NCBI RefSeq assembly: GCF_001039045.1
Contig: NZ_LFEE01000042.1
Location: 89,433-144,174, forward strand
Direction of reading: 5' to 3'
From: Lactiplantibacillus herbarum
GTDB taxonomy: Bacteria > Bacillota > Bacilli > Lactobacillales > Lactobacillaceae
Length of the DNA stretch: 54,742 nt
Below are positions 24,973-33,513 of the stretch, piece after piece. The position numbers were made by a program, and so were the translations under genes. A model generated the notes under the pieces. The model did not search any database. It saw nothing but the letters and a program-made list of their open reading frames with translations, and was not told where the DNA came from. Positions within the stretch are counted from its first letter, which is position 1; each line of letters starts with the position of its first letter.

Positions 24973-25695
24973 ATGAAAAAAGCAATTATTGATTTACAAC
25001 ATTTAGCTAAAAACTTTGGCGATCAAACTGTTCTAAAAGACATCAACTTGACCGTTAATACTGGTGAGATTGTCGGTTTGATTGGACCATCCGGTGCTGG
25101 TAAGTCGACGGTTATCAAGGTCGCACTTGGGATGGAAGTCGCTGATGGTGGCTCCGCTAAGGTGTTCGACACAGCCCTACCTAACCGGCAACTGCTTGGT
25201 CGGATCGGTTATATGGCCCAGACGGATGCACTCTACGATTCCTTATCAGGTCGTGAAAATTTAAAGTTCTATGGTTTGATGAAGGGCATTGCCAAAGCTG
25301 ATATGGAAGCAGCGGTTCAACACGTGGCTGAAGTCGTTGATTTGACGGATTATTTGGACAAACGGGTGGCCGGCTACTCTGGTGGGATGATGCGTCGGTT
25401 ATCGTTAGCCATTGCCTTGCTGGGTGATCCAGATTTACTGATTCTCGATGAACCAACCGTTGGGATCGACCCCGCATTGCGGCGTCAAATCTGGGCTGAA
25501 CTTGGCCGCTTGCGCGATGAAGGTCGTAGTATCTTAATCACGACTCACGTGATGGACGAAGCCGAACTAGTCGATCGGGTGGCCTTATTGCTCGATGGCA
25601 AGGTCATGGCGTTTGATGAACCGGGCGTACTGAAATACGAATACGGTGTGAACAGTATTGAAGATGTCTTTTTGAAAGCAGAGGGTGTTGAATAA
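24973..25695 (+). CDS. ABC exporter ATP-binding protein
   Basis: A 240-aa ATPase of the DrrA/CcmA type. Walker A is GPSGAGKST near residue 40, the Q-loop is GYMAQTDALYDSL, the signature region is YSGGMMRRLSLA, Walker B is LLILDEP and the H-loop is ITTHVMDEAE. ATG 24973 follows TTGGGAGG. The stop overlaps the ATG of the permease by one base, so the two subunits are co-translated. The operon carries its own repressor, as many drug or antimicrobial export systems do. The exported compound is unknown. Confidence 0.88.
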   Translation: MKKAIIDLQHLAKNFGDQTVLKDINLTVNTGEIVGLIGPSGAGKSTVIKVALGMEVADGGSAKVFDTALPNRQLLGRIGYMAQTDALYDSLSGRENLKFYGLMKGIAKADMEAAVQHVAEVVDLTDYLDKRVAGYSGGMMRRLSLAIALLGDPDLLILDEPTVGIDPALRRQIWAELGRLRDEGRSILITTHVMDEAELVDRVALLLDGKVMAFDEPGVLKYEYGVNSIEDVFLKAEGVE

Positions 25696-26885
25696 TGCGG
25701 ACAATTGCAATTATGAATCGGGTTCTCAAAGAACTCTTCCGTGACAAACGGACGTTGGCGTTGATGTTTGTAGCCCCAATCTTAGTGATGCTACTGATGA
25801 GTGTGATTTTTAACACCAATTCTTCAACTGATGTCAGTGTCGGGACGATCGGCGTAACGAAATCGTTGAATAGTGAAATCGACGGTATCAAGCACGTGTC
25901 AGTCAAGAAGTATGACACTAAGACGGCCGCTAACAAGGCTTTGAAGGATGAAAAGATTGACGCCATTATTAAGAAGAATGGCAATAACTACCATTTAATT
26001 TATGCGAATACGGATTCTACGAAGACTGCGGCCGTTAAGATGGCGTTCAGCAACGCGTTGACAACCACAAGCGTGAATAAGCTGAAATCAGCGTTGAAGA
26101 AGAGTACCACGGCAACGGTTAAACTTCAGGCGCAGATACAGGCGATTCAGAAACAACAGGCGGCTGCAAGCACCAAGGGCGCTGCAACGAGTACCAAAGC
26201 GACTGCAACCAATCAGTCAACTAAGAGTAGTGGTCAAACCACGCCTAAGATTACCAACACGTACGTTTATGGCGACAAGAATACGGGCTACTTCGCTAAG
26301 ATGTTACCAATCTTGATGGGCTTCTTCGTTTTCTTCTTTGTCTTCCTGATTTCTGGGATGGCGTTATTGAAGGAACGCACGACTGGGACGTTGGATCGAC
26401 TATTAGCAACGCCGGTTAAACGGTCATCGATCGTCTTTGGTTACATGTTAAGTTACGGGATTTTAGCAGTAATGCAGACGATCGTCATTGTCTTAACGAC
26501 GGTCTGGTTATTAGGGATTGAAGTTGTTGGGAGCATGGCTAGTGTAGTCGTGATTAACCTGTTATTAGCGCTAGTTGCTCTAGCGTTTGGGATCTTACTC
26601 TCAACGTTTGCAAACTCAGAATTCCAGATGATGCAGTTCATCCCACTGGTCGTTGTGCCACAGATTTTCTTCTCCGGTTTGATTCCACTGGATTCGATGG
26701 CAAGCTGGATCAAGGGTATTTCCTACATTATCCCGTTGAAATACTCGGGTGACGCCGTGGCAGCAATCATCACTCGTGGCACGTCATTGATGGATCTAGG
26801 ATTTGATATCGGAATGTTACTCCTATTCTTAGTCGTTTTGACGACATTGAATATCGTTGGGTTACGCCGTTACCGGAAAGTTTAA
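25695..26885 (+). CDS. ABC-2 type exporter permease
   Basis: A 396-aa membrane subunit. One N-terminal span (about 22-40, TLALMFVAPILVMLLMSVIF) is followed by a large external domain (about 45-195) with a helical and Thr/Ala/Ser-rich repeat-like section (AAASTKGAATSTKATATNQS). Five further spans make up the ABC-2 core, with the PV motif LLATPVKRSSIVFGY near residue 240. It partners with the ATPase just upstream. The large extracytoplasmic loop is the YhgE/ABC-2 arrangement used for export of lipophilic or peptide substrates; substrate not identifiable. Confidence 0.88.
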   Translation: MRTIAIMNRVLKELFRDKRTLALMFVAPILVMLLMSVIFNTNSSTDVSVGTIGVTKSLNSEIDGIKHVSVKKYDTKTAANKALKDEKIDAIIKKNGNNYHLIYANTDSTKTAAVKMAFSNALTTTSVNKLKSALKKSTTATVKLQAQIQAIQKQQAAASTKGAATSTKATATNQSTKSSGQTTPKITNTYVYGDKNTGYFAKMLPILMGFFVFFFVFLISGMALLKERTTGTLDRLLATPVKRSSIVFGYMLSYGILAVMQTIVIVLTTVWLLGIEVVGSMASVVVINLLLALVALAFGILLSTFANSEFQMMQFIPLVVVPQIFFSGLIPLDSMASWIKGISYIIPLKYSGDAVAAIITRGTSLMDLGFDIGMLLLFLVVLTTLNIVGLRRYRKV

Positions 26886-26976
26886 GCAACTGAAGTCAGC
26901 TAAAAAGCGGTGCATGGTGGTATTGACGATTGATAGTCACCCCAGCATATCGCAATGCACAGGAAGGAGTTCACGG

Positions 26977-27633
26977 ATGAAGATTAATAATGTGGAGACC
27001 TTGTTTGAAAAGACCTTACAAGACTCACAATTATCCTTGAAACAGCAGGACGTGTTAAAAGCTAGTCTGAAACTATTTGCCATTCAAGGCTTTGACCGCA
27101 CCACTAGCAGTGAAATTGCTGCGCAAGCCGGCGTTTCGGAAGGTACTGTTTTTAAACAGTTTAAGACGGAGCAGGGGATTCTCAAAGCCTTGCTAGAACC
27201 CTTTATCGAGCAAGTTATTCCGATGGCTGCTACGGAATTTCTAAGTGAAATTAAGCTAAATCAATTCAGCGACTTTGAATCGTTCTTACACTATGTGATT
27301 CAGGATCGGATGACCTTTGCGGTGGCAAATTTGCAACAACTTAAAGTGTTCTTGCAGGAGATTATTCATAATCCAAAGGTACTAGAGACACTGTCAACCA
27401 AATGGGCAACGATGGTTAGAGGTAATATTAATCGTTTGCTAGGTTACTTCAAGCAGCAGGGCCAGTTGGTCGATTGGCCAGATGAGCGCATTATTCGTTA
27501 CTTTGTTAGCACTGTCTTGGGGTACATCCTGCCGTTAGTCCTGTTTGATGTGACGGGGGCGTTTGATGTTGAACAGAAGAGTGCCGAAGCAACGGAATTT
27601 CTCGTTTGCGGGCTAACCCCTAAATCAGAATAG
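26977..27633 (+). CDS. TetR/AcrR family repressor
   Basis: A 218-aa regulator. The N-terminal helix-turn-helix lies at about residues 22-68: VLKASLKLFAIQGFDRTTSSEIAAQAGVSEGTVFKQFKT is typical in order and spacing (given here as the region 23-61). The C-terminal ligand-binding part is helical. ATG 26977 with AAGGAGT upstream is chosen; an upstream frame from 26857 overlaps the permease gene and lacks a ribosome site. As the third gene of the exporter operon it most likely binds the paired GTGAGT-n4-ACTCAC sites at the promoter and senses the exported compound. The inducer is unknown. Confidence 0.88.
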   Translation: MKINNVETLFEKTLQDSQLSLKQQDVLKASLKLFAIQGFDRTTSSEIAAQAGVSEGTVFKQFKTEQGILKALLEPFIEQVIPMAATEFLSEIKLNQFSDFESFLHYVIQDRMTFAVANLQQLKVFLQEIIHNPKVLETLSTKWATMVRGNINRLLGYFKQQGQLVDWPDERIIRYFVSTVLGYILPLVLFDVTGAFDVEQKSAEATEFLVCGLTPKSE

Positions 27634-27713
27634 TTTAAAATGGCTGAAACAGCTGATACTTGATTCAATGACTACTTTGTTAGCGAGTATTCAACTAGCA
27701 ATCTTCTCGAACT

Positions 27714-27741
27714 AATATTTATGATGCTTATCATAAGTATT
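27714..27741. promoter_or_regulatory. 28-bp palindrome upstream of a structured transcript
   Basis: Bases 27714-27741 form an inverted repeat with 12-base arms (AATATTTATGAT and ATCATAAGTATT, one mismatch) around GCTT. It contains a TATGAT hexamer (27720-27725) that could be a -10 box. A metal- or redox-responsive operator is possible; no regulator is assigned. Confidence 0.45.
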
Positions 27742-27743
27742 AA

Positions 27744-27850
27744 CCAGTCTAGCCGGACGTTCTTGATACTTGGTGATGTTTGCCAAGGATCAAGACGAGG
27801 GTTAAGACCGCTTCTCAGGCTTAACCCGGTCCCAAGCTGAGCTAGTACTG
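27744..27850 (+). ncRNA. Predicted structured RNA, outer stem with two hairpin arms
   Basis: An outer stem pairs CAGTCTAGC (27745-27753) with GCTAGTACTG (27841-27850), with one bulged T. Inside are two hairpins. Arm a runs 27758-27797, pairing CTTGAT and TTGG with CCAA and ATCAAG. Arm b has a perfect 8-bp stem, GGGTTAAG (27799-27806) with CTTAACCC (27820-27827). A ribosome site, a 10-codon ORF and a terminator follow, so it may be a leader or an independent small RNA. I do not recognise the class. Strand is inferred from the downstream ORF. Confidence 0.5.
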
Positions 27851-27869
27851 ACTACCGGAGGCGAAAGCT

Positions 27870-27902
27870 ATGAATAATTTTGGCTTTTCAATCTTTAAAT
27901 AG
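27870..27902 (+). CDS. Ten-codon ORF with a strong ribosome site
   Basis: The peptide MNNFGFSIFK is encoded right after ACCGGAGGCGAAAGCT, where GGAGG has good spacing to ATG 27870. The peptide is hydrophobic with a single basic end. It sits between the structured RNA and a strong terminator, on its own transcription unit of about 250 bases. It could be a leader peptide, a signalling peptide or an accidental ORF. The ribosome site is what makes it worth listing. Confidence 0.45.
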   Translation: MNNFGFSIFK

Positions 27903-27915
27903 GATTAATAACTAC

Positions 27916-27957
27916 AAAAATAACCGCTTGGAATATGTATTCCAAGCGGTTATTTTT
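27916..27957. terminator. Strong bidirectional terminator
   Basis: A perfect 17-bp stem, AAAAATAACCGCTTGGAA on the left and its complement on the right to 27957, with a 7-nt loop and T-runs. It closes the small structured transcript and the convergent acetyltransferase operon. Confidence 0.92.
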
Positions 27958-28004
27958 GCATGTTCAATGTAGGCCATAAGTAATTAGGCCACGCTAATTT
28001 GTGG

Positions 28005-28622
28005 TTACGATAAGATTTCTGGATCAATACGGCGATCCTTAAAGTAGTATTCCCGGTCGTGTTCATTGACTGAACGCAGAATGTGAGCTGGATTACCGAC
28101 AGCTACGACGTTATCTGGTAAGTCCTTGGTCACAATACTACCAGCACCAATGACGACATTATCGCCAATCGTAATGCCAGGTAGGACGATGACGCCCGCG
28201 CCAAGCCAACAGTTAGCCCCGATATGAACGGGAGCATTATATTGATAACCCTGTTCACGGAGTTCTGGGATGATGGGGTGGCCAGCTGTAGCAATCGTTA
28301 CGTTAGGTCCGAACATGGTCCGGTCGCCGACGTAGATGTGGGTATCGTCAACCATCGTTAGATTGAAATTGGCGTAAATACCAGTTCCAAAGTGGACGTG
28401 ATGGCCACCGAAGTTACTGTGAAACGGTGGTTCGATGTAGCAGTCAGGTCCGATTTCAGCAAACATCTTGCTGAGTAAGACTTGTCGCTTAGTCATTTCA
28501 GTTGGCCGAGTCTGATTGAAATCGTACAGTTGATCGAGACAGGCCTCCTGTCGTTTAACTAGGTCTGGATCTTCTGGTAAATACAATTCGCCGGTGTGTA
28601 AACGTTCATTGTTAGTTGTCAT
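28005..28622 (-). CDS. Galactoside/maltose O-acetyltransferase family protein
   Basis: A 205-aa cytoplasmic hexapeptide acetyltransferase (LacA/Maa/NodL family) that moves acetyl from acetyl-CoA to a sugar. An N-terminal helical Mac domain (about 1-60) is followed by a left-handed beta-helix of hexapeptide repeats, with [18 protein letters not shown] (about 85), the catalytic-type H in TIATAGHPI (about 115), [20 protein letters not shown] and [20 protein letters not shown]. The stop of the upstream MFS gene and this ATG overlap, so the genes are coupled. Likely a detoxifying role for non-metabolised sugars. Confidence 0.85.
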   Translation of the reverse strand: MTTNNERLHTGELYLPEDPDLVKRQEACLDQLYDFNQTRPTEMTKRQVLLSKMFAEIGPDCYIEPPFHSNFGGHHVHFGTGIYANFNLTMVDDTHIYVGDRTMFGPNVTIATAGHPIIPELREQGYQYNAPVHIGANCWLGAGVIVLPGITIGDNVVIGAGSIVTKDLPDNVVAVGNPAHILRSVNEHDREYYFKDRRIDPEILS

Positions 28623-29785
28623 TAGCTCAGATTCCTTTCGGGTTTATGCAGCGCAGTAATCAGCGCAAGTCCGCTTAAAATCAGTGTGATCCAAATCAAA
28701 ACGTTGGCGGTTAAAGTTTGTGGTCCGATTTTCCCCAGCTGATTCCAAACGAGTGGTGCGAAGAAAGCACTGATAATCGTGGCAATCGTCAAATAGCTGC
28801 TCAACGTATTGACTTGGCTGGCGTCAAGATTCGCATTACTCGTGAAGACGAGGTACGGACCAGTGTACGAATAGATAAAGTTGAAAAAGATGGCAGCACC
28901 AATGGCCCAATTAGCGTTGGGCGCTAACCATAACAATAATACGGATACCGCTGCTCCGGCATAACCTAGCGTTAACGTGAAACGGTGTAAGTAGCGGTAA
29001 AGGTAACCAAACGTTAGCCCAGCCAGCAAGCCACCGAGATTCATCGCCGCTAAGGTTAGGTTGATCGTAGCCGAGCCACCAAAGTGCCGGTTAGCGAAGT
29101 AACTCGGCAGCTTTAATTGGACACCCCAGATCAATAGGTAGGTGATAAAGGTTAAGCCTAACAAAATCCATTGACGTTTTGGTAATGGTGTTGAGCGGGT
29201 TATTTTAGTGGTATTGGCCTCTGGTTGAGCAGGTTCTGGCACGAATCGGGCGACTAACAGTGCGATTCCTAGCAATAAACTGTATAGCCAGAAGACGGCG
29301 TGCCAACTGAGTGCGGTCAGCAGCCCAGCTAATCCTAGTAACACGGCGTTACCTAATGCGGACAAACCAGTCTGATAACCTAATAACCGTGCCCGCAAGT
29401 CACCCGTAAAACTGTGGGTGATCAAGCTAATGGCGTGTGGTGAAAAGAGCCCGATACCTAGTCCCAACAGCACGCGACTAGCCATGATGAGGCTAAAACT
29501 AGTTGTCATGGCAGGAATACAGCCCATGATGGCACTCAGAATCAGTCCGCTGATGACAACGCGCCGTAAGCCCCATTTGCTAGTTAGCCATGGGTTCAGC
29601 AGCAGTGTGAGCAGCGCACTACAATTAGCAATCGTCACAACCCATTCGATTAAAGTCGTAGGGACTTGTGGAAAAGCTTGTTTGAGCTGTGGAATAATTC
29701 CCGTGACAATCGTCGTTATCCCGGTGACTGTGGATAAACTAAGAATGCTGACGGTTGTCGTTAACCGTGGTTGCATCTTAAGCAT
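28622..29785 (-). CDS. MFS transporter
   Basis: A 387-aa major facilitator with 12 predicted spans. The cytoplasmic loop 2-3 motif is [12 protein letters not shown] near residue 70, and there is an R-x-L-L-G-L-G-I-G-L element near 105. No substrate-specific motif is clear; the drug efflux and sugar efflux subfamilies are both possible. Its ATG lies inside the end of the HAD phosphatase gene (8-base overlap) and its end overlaps the acetyltransferase start, so the three genes form one unit. With a sugar acetyltransferase next to it, export of acetylated sugars is a plausible inference. Confidence 0.8.
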   Translation of the reverse strand: MLKMQPRLTTTVSILSLSTVTGITTIVTGIIPQLKQAFPQVPTTLIEWVVTIANCSALLTLLLNPWLTSKWGLRRVVISGLILSAIMGCIPAMTTSFSLIMASRVLLGLGIGLFSPHAISLITHSFTGDLRARLLGYQTGLSALGNAVLLGLAGLLTALSWHAVFWLYSLLLGIALLVARFVPEPAQPEANTTKITRSTPLPKRQWILLGLTFITYLLIWGVQLKLPSYFANRHFGGSATINLTLAAMNLGGLLAGLTFGYLYRYLHRFTLTLGYAGAAVSVLLLWLAPNANWAIGAAIFFNFIYSYTGPYLVFTSNANLDASQVNTLSSYLTIATIISAFFAPLVWNQLGKIGPQTLTANVLIWITLILSGLALITALHKPERNLS

Positions 29786-30569
29786 CCAGCCAGTTGGTTA
29801 ACCACTGGAGAACACCTTGTTCTTGATTGTTGCCAGTAGTCTGATCGGCAACGGCGGTCACGGCTGGTTGAGCGTTTGCCATGGCAACGCCGCAGCCGAC
29901 TTCGCGTAACATTTCAAGGTCGTTGCCGCCATCGCCAAAGGCTGCCATGTCAGCTAAATCAATGTTCAGCACTTGTCCAAGTTCCTTTAAGCCAGCAGCT
30001 TTGTTGGTGCCTGGTTGGATCAAGTCAATGTCGCCGTGACCACTACTAGTAGGTTCTGCTAGACCGTCCAGAGCTGTCCGTAGTTTAGCGACAATCGTAT
30101 CGGTCTGTTCTGGTGGGCAACTGATGGCGAATTTGAGCATGTCGTCATCGACTGTTTCAAAATCAGCGACAACCTCGAGATGGTGGTAATAGTGACGCAT
30201 GTTTTCCACATGTTGTGGATCAGTTGTGGTTAACGTGTAGGCACTCTTGGCCCCACAGACCAGAATCTTGAGATCAGGCATTGCTTGAATGATCGTCAGG
30301 ATCTTAGCGACTGTCTCTGGCTGGAAGGCGTGTAGTGCGTAAACTTGGTTAGCATCACGGATGTAGGCGCCATTTTCAGCTAAGTAGATCATCTCAGGAT
30401 AGTCCTTGAAGAATGACCGTAGTTGGAAGTATTGGTTGCCACTGGCGATTACGAAGCGTGTGCCTTGAAGCTGAAGTCGTTGGTGTAGCATGGCGAATTT
30501 GGCTTCGTCGTAAGTCATATCATCCCGTAGAAAGGTGCCGTCCATATCTGTTGCAATTAATTTAATCAT
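29778..30569 (-). CDS. HAD-family Cof-type sugar phosphatase
   Basis: A 263-aa phosphatase. Motif I is DMDGTFL (D8 and D10), motif II is VIASGN near residue 60, motif III includes the lysine in NKAAGLKEL near 193, and motif IV is AFGDGGNDLEML near 216. The C2B cap between motifs II and III places it in the Cof/SupH/YbjI group, which dephosphorylates sugar phosphates. First gene of the unit running to the MFS transporter and acetyltransferase. The natural substrate is not predictable. Confidence 0.88.
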   Translation of the reverse strand: MIKLIATDMDGTFLRDDMTYDEAKFAMLHQRLQLQGTRFVIASGNQYFQLRSFFKDYPEMIYLAENGAYIRDANQVYALHAFQPETVAKILTIIQAMPDLKILVCGAKSAYTLTTTDPQHVENMRHYYHHLEVVADFETVDDDMLKFAISCPPEQTDTIVAKLRTALDGLAEPTSSGHGDIDLIQPGTNKAAGLKELGQVLNIDLADMAAFGDGGNDLEMLREVGCGVAMANAQPAVTAVADQTTGNNQEQGVLQWLTNWLDA

Positions 30570-30638
30570 GTTGTATTCCCCCGTAATTTAGTTGATGGCC
30601 GTAGCTTACCACGGAAATTTAGGGGTGAACGGACATTT

Positions 30639-31511
30639 TTACAGGCAACTAGTATCAATTCGGTGATAGCGAGCAAAAGCCTGCCGGTAATCAGTCGGAG
30701 TCAGCCCTTTCCACGCCTTGAAATTACGGTTGAAGGTCTTCCCATTCGCAAAGCCACAGCTAGCGGCAATGTATTCAATCTTGCGGTCTGTCTCTAATAA
30801 TAAGCGGCGGGCATTCATCAAACGAATCAGCCGGATGTAACGGTTGACCGACATTTGAACGTTGGCATTGAACTGCTGATTGAGGGTCGTTAATGAGACG
30901 TGAAACTCGTCAGCCAACGTATTGCCCGTAATGGCTTCCGCGTAGTGTTGATTAATAGCACTCATGACCCCATCGGTTAAGGTTAAGTTGGGATTGACAT
31001 CGGTTTCATCCAGCGGCACCGTAAACGTCTGCCCAAGCGTTGCTAAGAGACTGTAGAAATGACTCAAAATGCGTAAACGCAGCAGGTCATTCGTGGGTGT
31101 TGCCAGCAACTCATGAATCGCAACGAGGTGCTCGCGTACTTCGGCGTAGGCTTGTGGGTGGGCGGTCGCAGATTCAGCGCCATTTAACGTTAATTGCCAG
31201 TTGGCGCTGGCGGGAATTCGGTTCTGTAAGAAGTCGTCGTCAATAATTAGGCCGAATTCGACCCAGTCGACTTGTTCGGGACCGGTCGCGCTGTGGACAA
31301 CCCGCCGATTAACCGTCCAGAGGTCACCAGGGCGGTATTCGGTCGTGTGTCCGTCCGTAATGAACTTGAGCGTGGTACCGTTAACGAGGTAGTTCAGTTC
31401 GATTCCTTGATGCCAGTGTGGTGCCACCGTAATGGCAGTTAGTGGATCGTGTTCGTAATATTTGAATGGCAGACGCGGAATCGTCTGGACCGTTTCATGG
31501 ACAATTTGCAT
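30639..31511 (-). CDS. AraC-family transcriptional regulator
   Basis: A 290-aa regulator with an N-terminal cupin (about 20-85: HWHQGIELNYLVNGTTLKFI, then YRPGDLWTVNRRVVHSA) and two C-terminal helix-turn-helix units (about 190-285: GNTLADEFHVSLTTLNQQF and IEYIAASCGFANGKTFNRNF, closing with GLTPTDYRQ). This layout is typical of sugar-responsive activators. It is encoded upstream of and in the same direction as the HAD-MFS-acetyltransferase unit, 69 bases away, and divergent from another HAD gene, so it probably controls one or both. Confidence 0.88.
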   Translation of the reverse strand: MQIVHETVQTIPRLPFKYYEHDPLTAITVAPHWHQGIELNYLVNGTTLKFITDGHTTEYRPGDLWTVNRRVVHSATGPEQVDWVEFGLIIDDDFLQNRIPASANWQLTLNGAESATAHPQAYAEVREHLVAIHELLATPTNDLLRLRILSHFYSLLATLGQTFTVPLDETDVNPNLTLTDGVMSAINQHYAEAITGNTLADEFHVSLTTLNQQFNANVQMSVNRYIRLIRLMNARRLLLETDRKIEYIAASCGFANGKTFNRNFKAWKGLTPTDYRQAFARYHRIDTSCL

Positions 31512-31679
31512 AATTCTTCCTCACTCTTATGATTAAAATCTTGAAAAATCGCACTGGTTACTTTCAAAAATCGGCCTTACTCGCTGGTGGAACATGCTAT
31601 ATTGAGATTAAATAAGTAAGGCGTAACGGTGGCATACTATAATTGTAACCGTATTCGCGAATGAAAGGAACTATAACTA

Positions 31680-32495
31680 ATGAACATTCGACTAATTGCA
31701 ATTGATATTGATGACACGCTCCTCAACTCTGACGGTAAATTATTGCCAAGTACGGTCAGCATGGTGCACCGCGCAACGGAACAGGGTATCAAAGTAGTGC
31801 TGTGTACAGGACGGCCCTTAGCCGGTGTTAAGCCATATTTAGATGAATTAGGTATTGCTGGCGATGACCAGTACGTAATCACCTACAATGGTGCTGTTAT
31901 CGAAAGTGTTGCCGGTCGAGTCGTTGCCAAACACCTCGTTGAAAATCAGTACTATCGCCAAATGACGGCGTTTAGTAAGGAACATCACGTGCCATTTAAC
32001 GTGTTGGATGCGGATAGTACCATCTATACGGCTGATCGTGATGTTAACTGGGTGACCGTTGTGCAGGCGTGGGAAAATAAGGCTGGATTGCTAATTCGTG
32101 ACCCAGACGATTTGCCGGATGACTTCCAGATTGCTAAAGGATTATTTGTCGGCGAAGGGCCACAGTTGGATGCGGTCGAATCCTTAGTTAAGGAAACGTT
32201 TGGCGATCAACTCTACGTTGTGCGGGCAGCAACTAACTTCCTTGAATTAATGCATGAAAACGTGAATAAGGGTCAAGCTTTAAAAGATTTGGCCGGTGTT
32301 TTGAACTTTAAGGCTGAAGAAGTTATGGCCTTAGGTGATGAACGTAACGATTTGCCAATGTTCGACTTTGCGGGTACCGCTGTGGCGATGGGCAACGGTA
32401 GCGAAGTTGCTAAATCACATGCAGACTACGTGACCGGCACCAATGATGAAGGCGGCGTGGCGGATGCGATTCGGAAGTTAGCACTGACGGATTAA
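31680..32495 (+). CDS. HAD-family Cof-type phosphatase
   Basis: A 271-aa phosphatase of the YidA type. DIDDTLL (D9 and D11) is motif I, VVLCTGRPLAGV motif II, NVNKGQALKDL the lysine motif III near residue 200 and ALGDERNDLPMF motif IV near 218. Cytoplasmic and soluble. ATG 31680 follows AAAGGAAC; a TATAAT (31638-31643) lies upstream. It is divergent from the AraC regulator gene, and a second HAD enzyme of the same class sits on the other side of that regulator, so sugar-phosphate detoxification is a theme here. The substrate is unknown. Confidence 0.9.
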   Translation: MNIRLIAIDIDDTLLNSDGKLLPSTVSMVHRATEQGIKVVLCTGRPLAGVKPYLDELGIAGDDQYVITYNGAVIESVAGRVVAKHLVENQYYRQMTAFSKEHHVPFNVLDADSTIYTADRDVNWVTVVQAWENKAGLLIRDPDDLPDDFQIAKGLFVGEGPQLDAVESLVKETFGDQLYVVRAATNFLELMHENVNKGQALKDLAGVLNFKAEEVMALGDERNDLPMFDFAGTAVAMGNGSEVAKSHADYVTGTNDEGGVADAIRKLALTD

Positions 32496-32534
32496 GGGAT
32501 TGAAAATAGATTAGTTATCATTGAATATAACGGG

Positions 32535-32570
32535 AAAATGGTTGCCAGTTGTTTTGGCGGCCATTTTTTT
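32535..32570 (+). terminator. Terminator after the HAD gene
   Basis: AAATGGTTGCC pairs with GGCGGCCATTT (11 bp with two wobbles), with a 9-nt loop and a run of seven T. Confidence 0.8.
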
Positions 32571-32657
32571 GATAGAGGCGATTTATTGAAAGAGAAAGTT
32601 ATGGCGCTGACTACATGAAAATAGTGGTTTAATTCGTATTTTGTAGTAACTAAATAA

Positions 32658-32697
32658 TTGACAACTACGAACAGATGGTATACTATCTGTTCGTAGT
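32658..32697 (+). promoter_or_regulatory. Promoter and autoregulatory operator of the toxin-antitoxin pair
   Basis: TTGACA (32658-32663) and TATACT (32679-32684) are 15 bases apart, with TG one base upstream of the -10 box. A perfect inverted repeat, ACTACGAACAGAT (32664-32676) and ATCTGTTCGTAGT (32685-32697), brackets the -10 box. This is the expected site for repression by the antitoxin or the complex. Confidence 0.85.
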
Positions 32698-32715
32698 TCA
32701 TAAGGAGTTATGGTG

Positions 32716-33087
32716 ATGAATTCCATTGAAGTCAGGATTACTTACACCAAGACATTCAATAAACAGTGGGCTAAGTGCAAGTTAACCGTGGAAGATAAAG
32801 TCGATTTGGAGTCACAGATACAGGATTTTTTAAATCAATCACCAGAAAACTCACATGGCAAGCGGTATCCCGGTGAATTTATTCAGCAAACTGGTGGTGC
32901 ACTTAAATTGCGTTATACACCCGTTGCTGATAATCAAGGAAAGAGCGGGGCATACCGAACGATTTATTTTGTTGCCGCAAGGGATCATCTCATATTTCTG
33001 ATGGTCTATCCTAAGAATAAAAAAGTAACCTTATCGAATAGCGAAAAAGCTGATTTGAAGAAACTAACTGAAGTATTCAAGAATTGA
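32716..33087 (+). CDS. RelE/HigB-like toxin
   Basis: A 123-aa protein of the RelE/ParE superfamily, predicted to be a ribosome-dependent mRNA interferase. Visible features: ITYTKTFNKQWAKC at the N-terminus, the basic strand ALKLRYTPV near residue 72, AYRTIYFVAARDHLIFLMVYPKNKK with the R and Y typical of the catalytic sheet, and a helical end. ATG 32716 is eight bases from AAGGAG; ATG 32710 is too close. Toxin first, antitoxin second is the HigBA order. Activity is inferred from family. Confidence 0.82.
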   Translation: MNSIEVRITYTKTFNKQWAKCKLTVEDKVDLESQIQDFLNQSPENSHGKRYPGEFIQQTGGALKLRYTPVADNQGKSGAYRTIYFVAARDHLIFLMVYPKNKKVTLSNSEKADLKKLTEVFKN

Positions 33088-33096
33088 GGTAGGAAG

Positions 33097-33405
33097 ATGT
33101 TAAATAAAAAGACAGCTCTCCAACAAAGTATTGATGAGGCACGAGCATTTTTGAACGGTGACGAAACTCAGGCTGAAACGCATATAATTAAAGTGATGCC
33201 CGCACCTCAATATGATGCGGAGATGATAAAAGCGGTTCGGCGTGACTTGGATGTGACCCAACGAACCTTTGCGAGCTACTTGTCAGTATCTACAAGAACG
33301 GTCGAATCTTGGGAAACGGGCAAGTCATTTCCGAATCGTAGTGCCAGTCGGTTGATTGAATTGATTGTGAAAGACCCCAATATTATTAAATTGATCGAAG
33401 TTTAG
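33097..33405 (+). CDS. HigA-like helix-turn-helix antitoxin
   Basis: A 102-aa protein with a Xre-type helix-turn-helix at about residues 47-95 (VRRDLDVTQRTFASYLSVST, RTVESWETGKSFPNR). The N-terminal 45 residues are acidic and probably cover the toxin. Nine bases separate it from the toxin gene, and GAGGTAGGAAG precedes ATG 33097. It likely binds the 13-bp-arm palindrome at the promoter. A terminator follows, so the pair is a self-contained cassette. Confidence 0.85.
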   Translation: MLNKKTALQQSIDEARAFLNGDETQAETHIIKVMPAPQYDAEMIKAVRRDLDVTQRTFASYLSVSTRTVESWETGKSFPNRSASRLIELIVKDPNIIKLIEV

Positions 33406-33455
33406 TGAAATGCGATATAAAGTAAGTCAGTTAAAGTAGTTTTAAATGAATAGAC

Positions 33456-33502
33456 TAAAAAATCCGTAGTAGGCGCTAAGCGAGCGCTACTACGGATTTT
33501 TA
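33456..33502. terminator. Bidirectional terminator between the TA pair and the helicase
   Basis: AAAAATCCGTAGTAGGCGCT pairs with AGCGCTACTACGGATTTTT with one bulged base and T-runs on both strands. Confidence 0.88.
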
Positions 33503-33513
33503 TAATGGATTAT

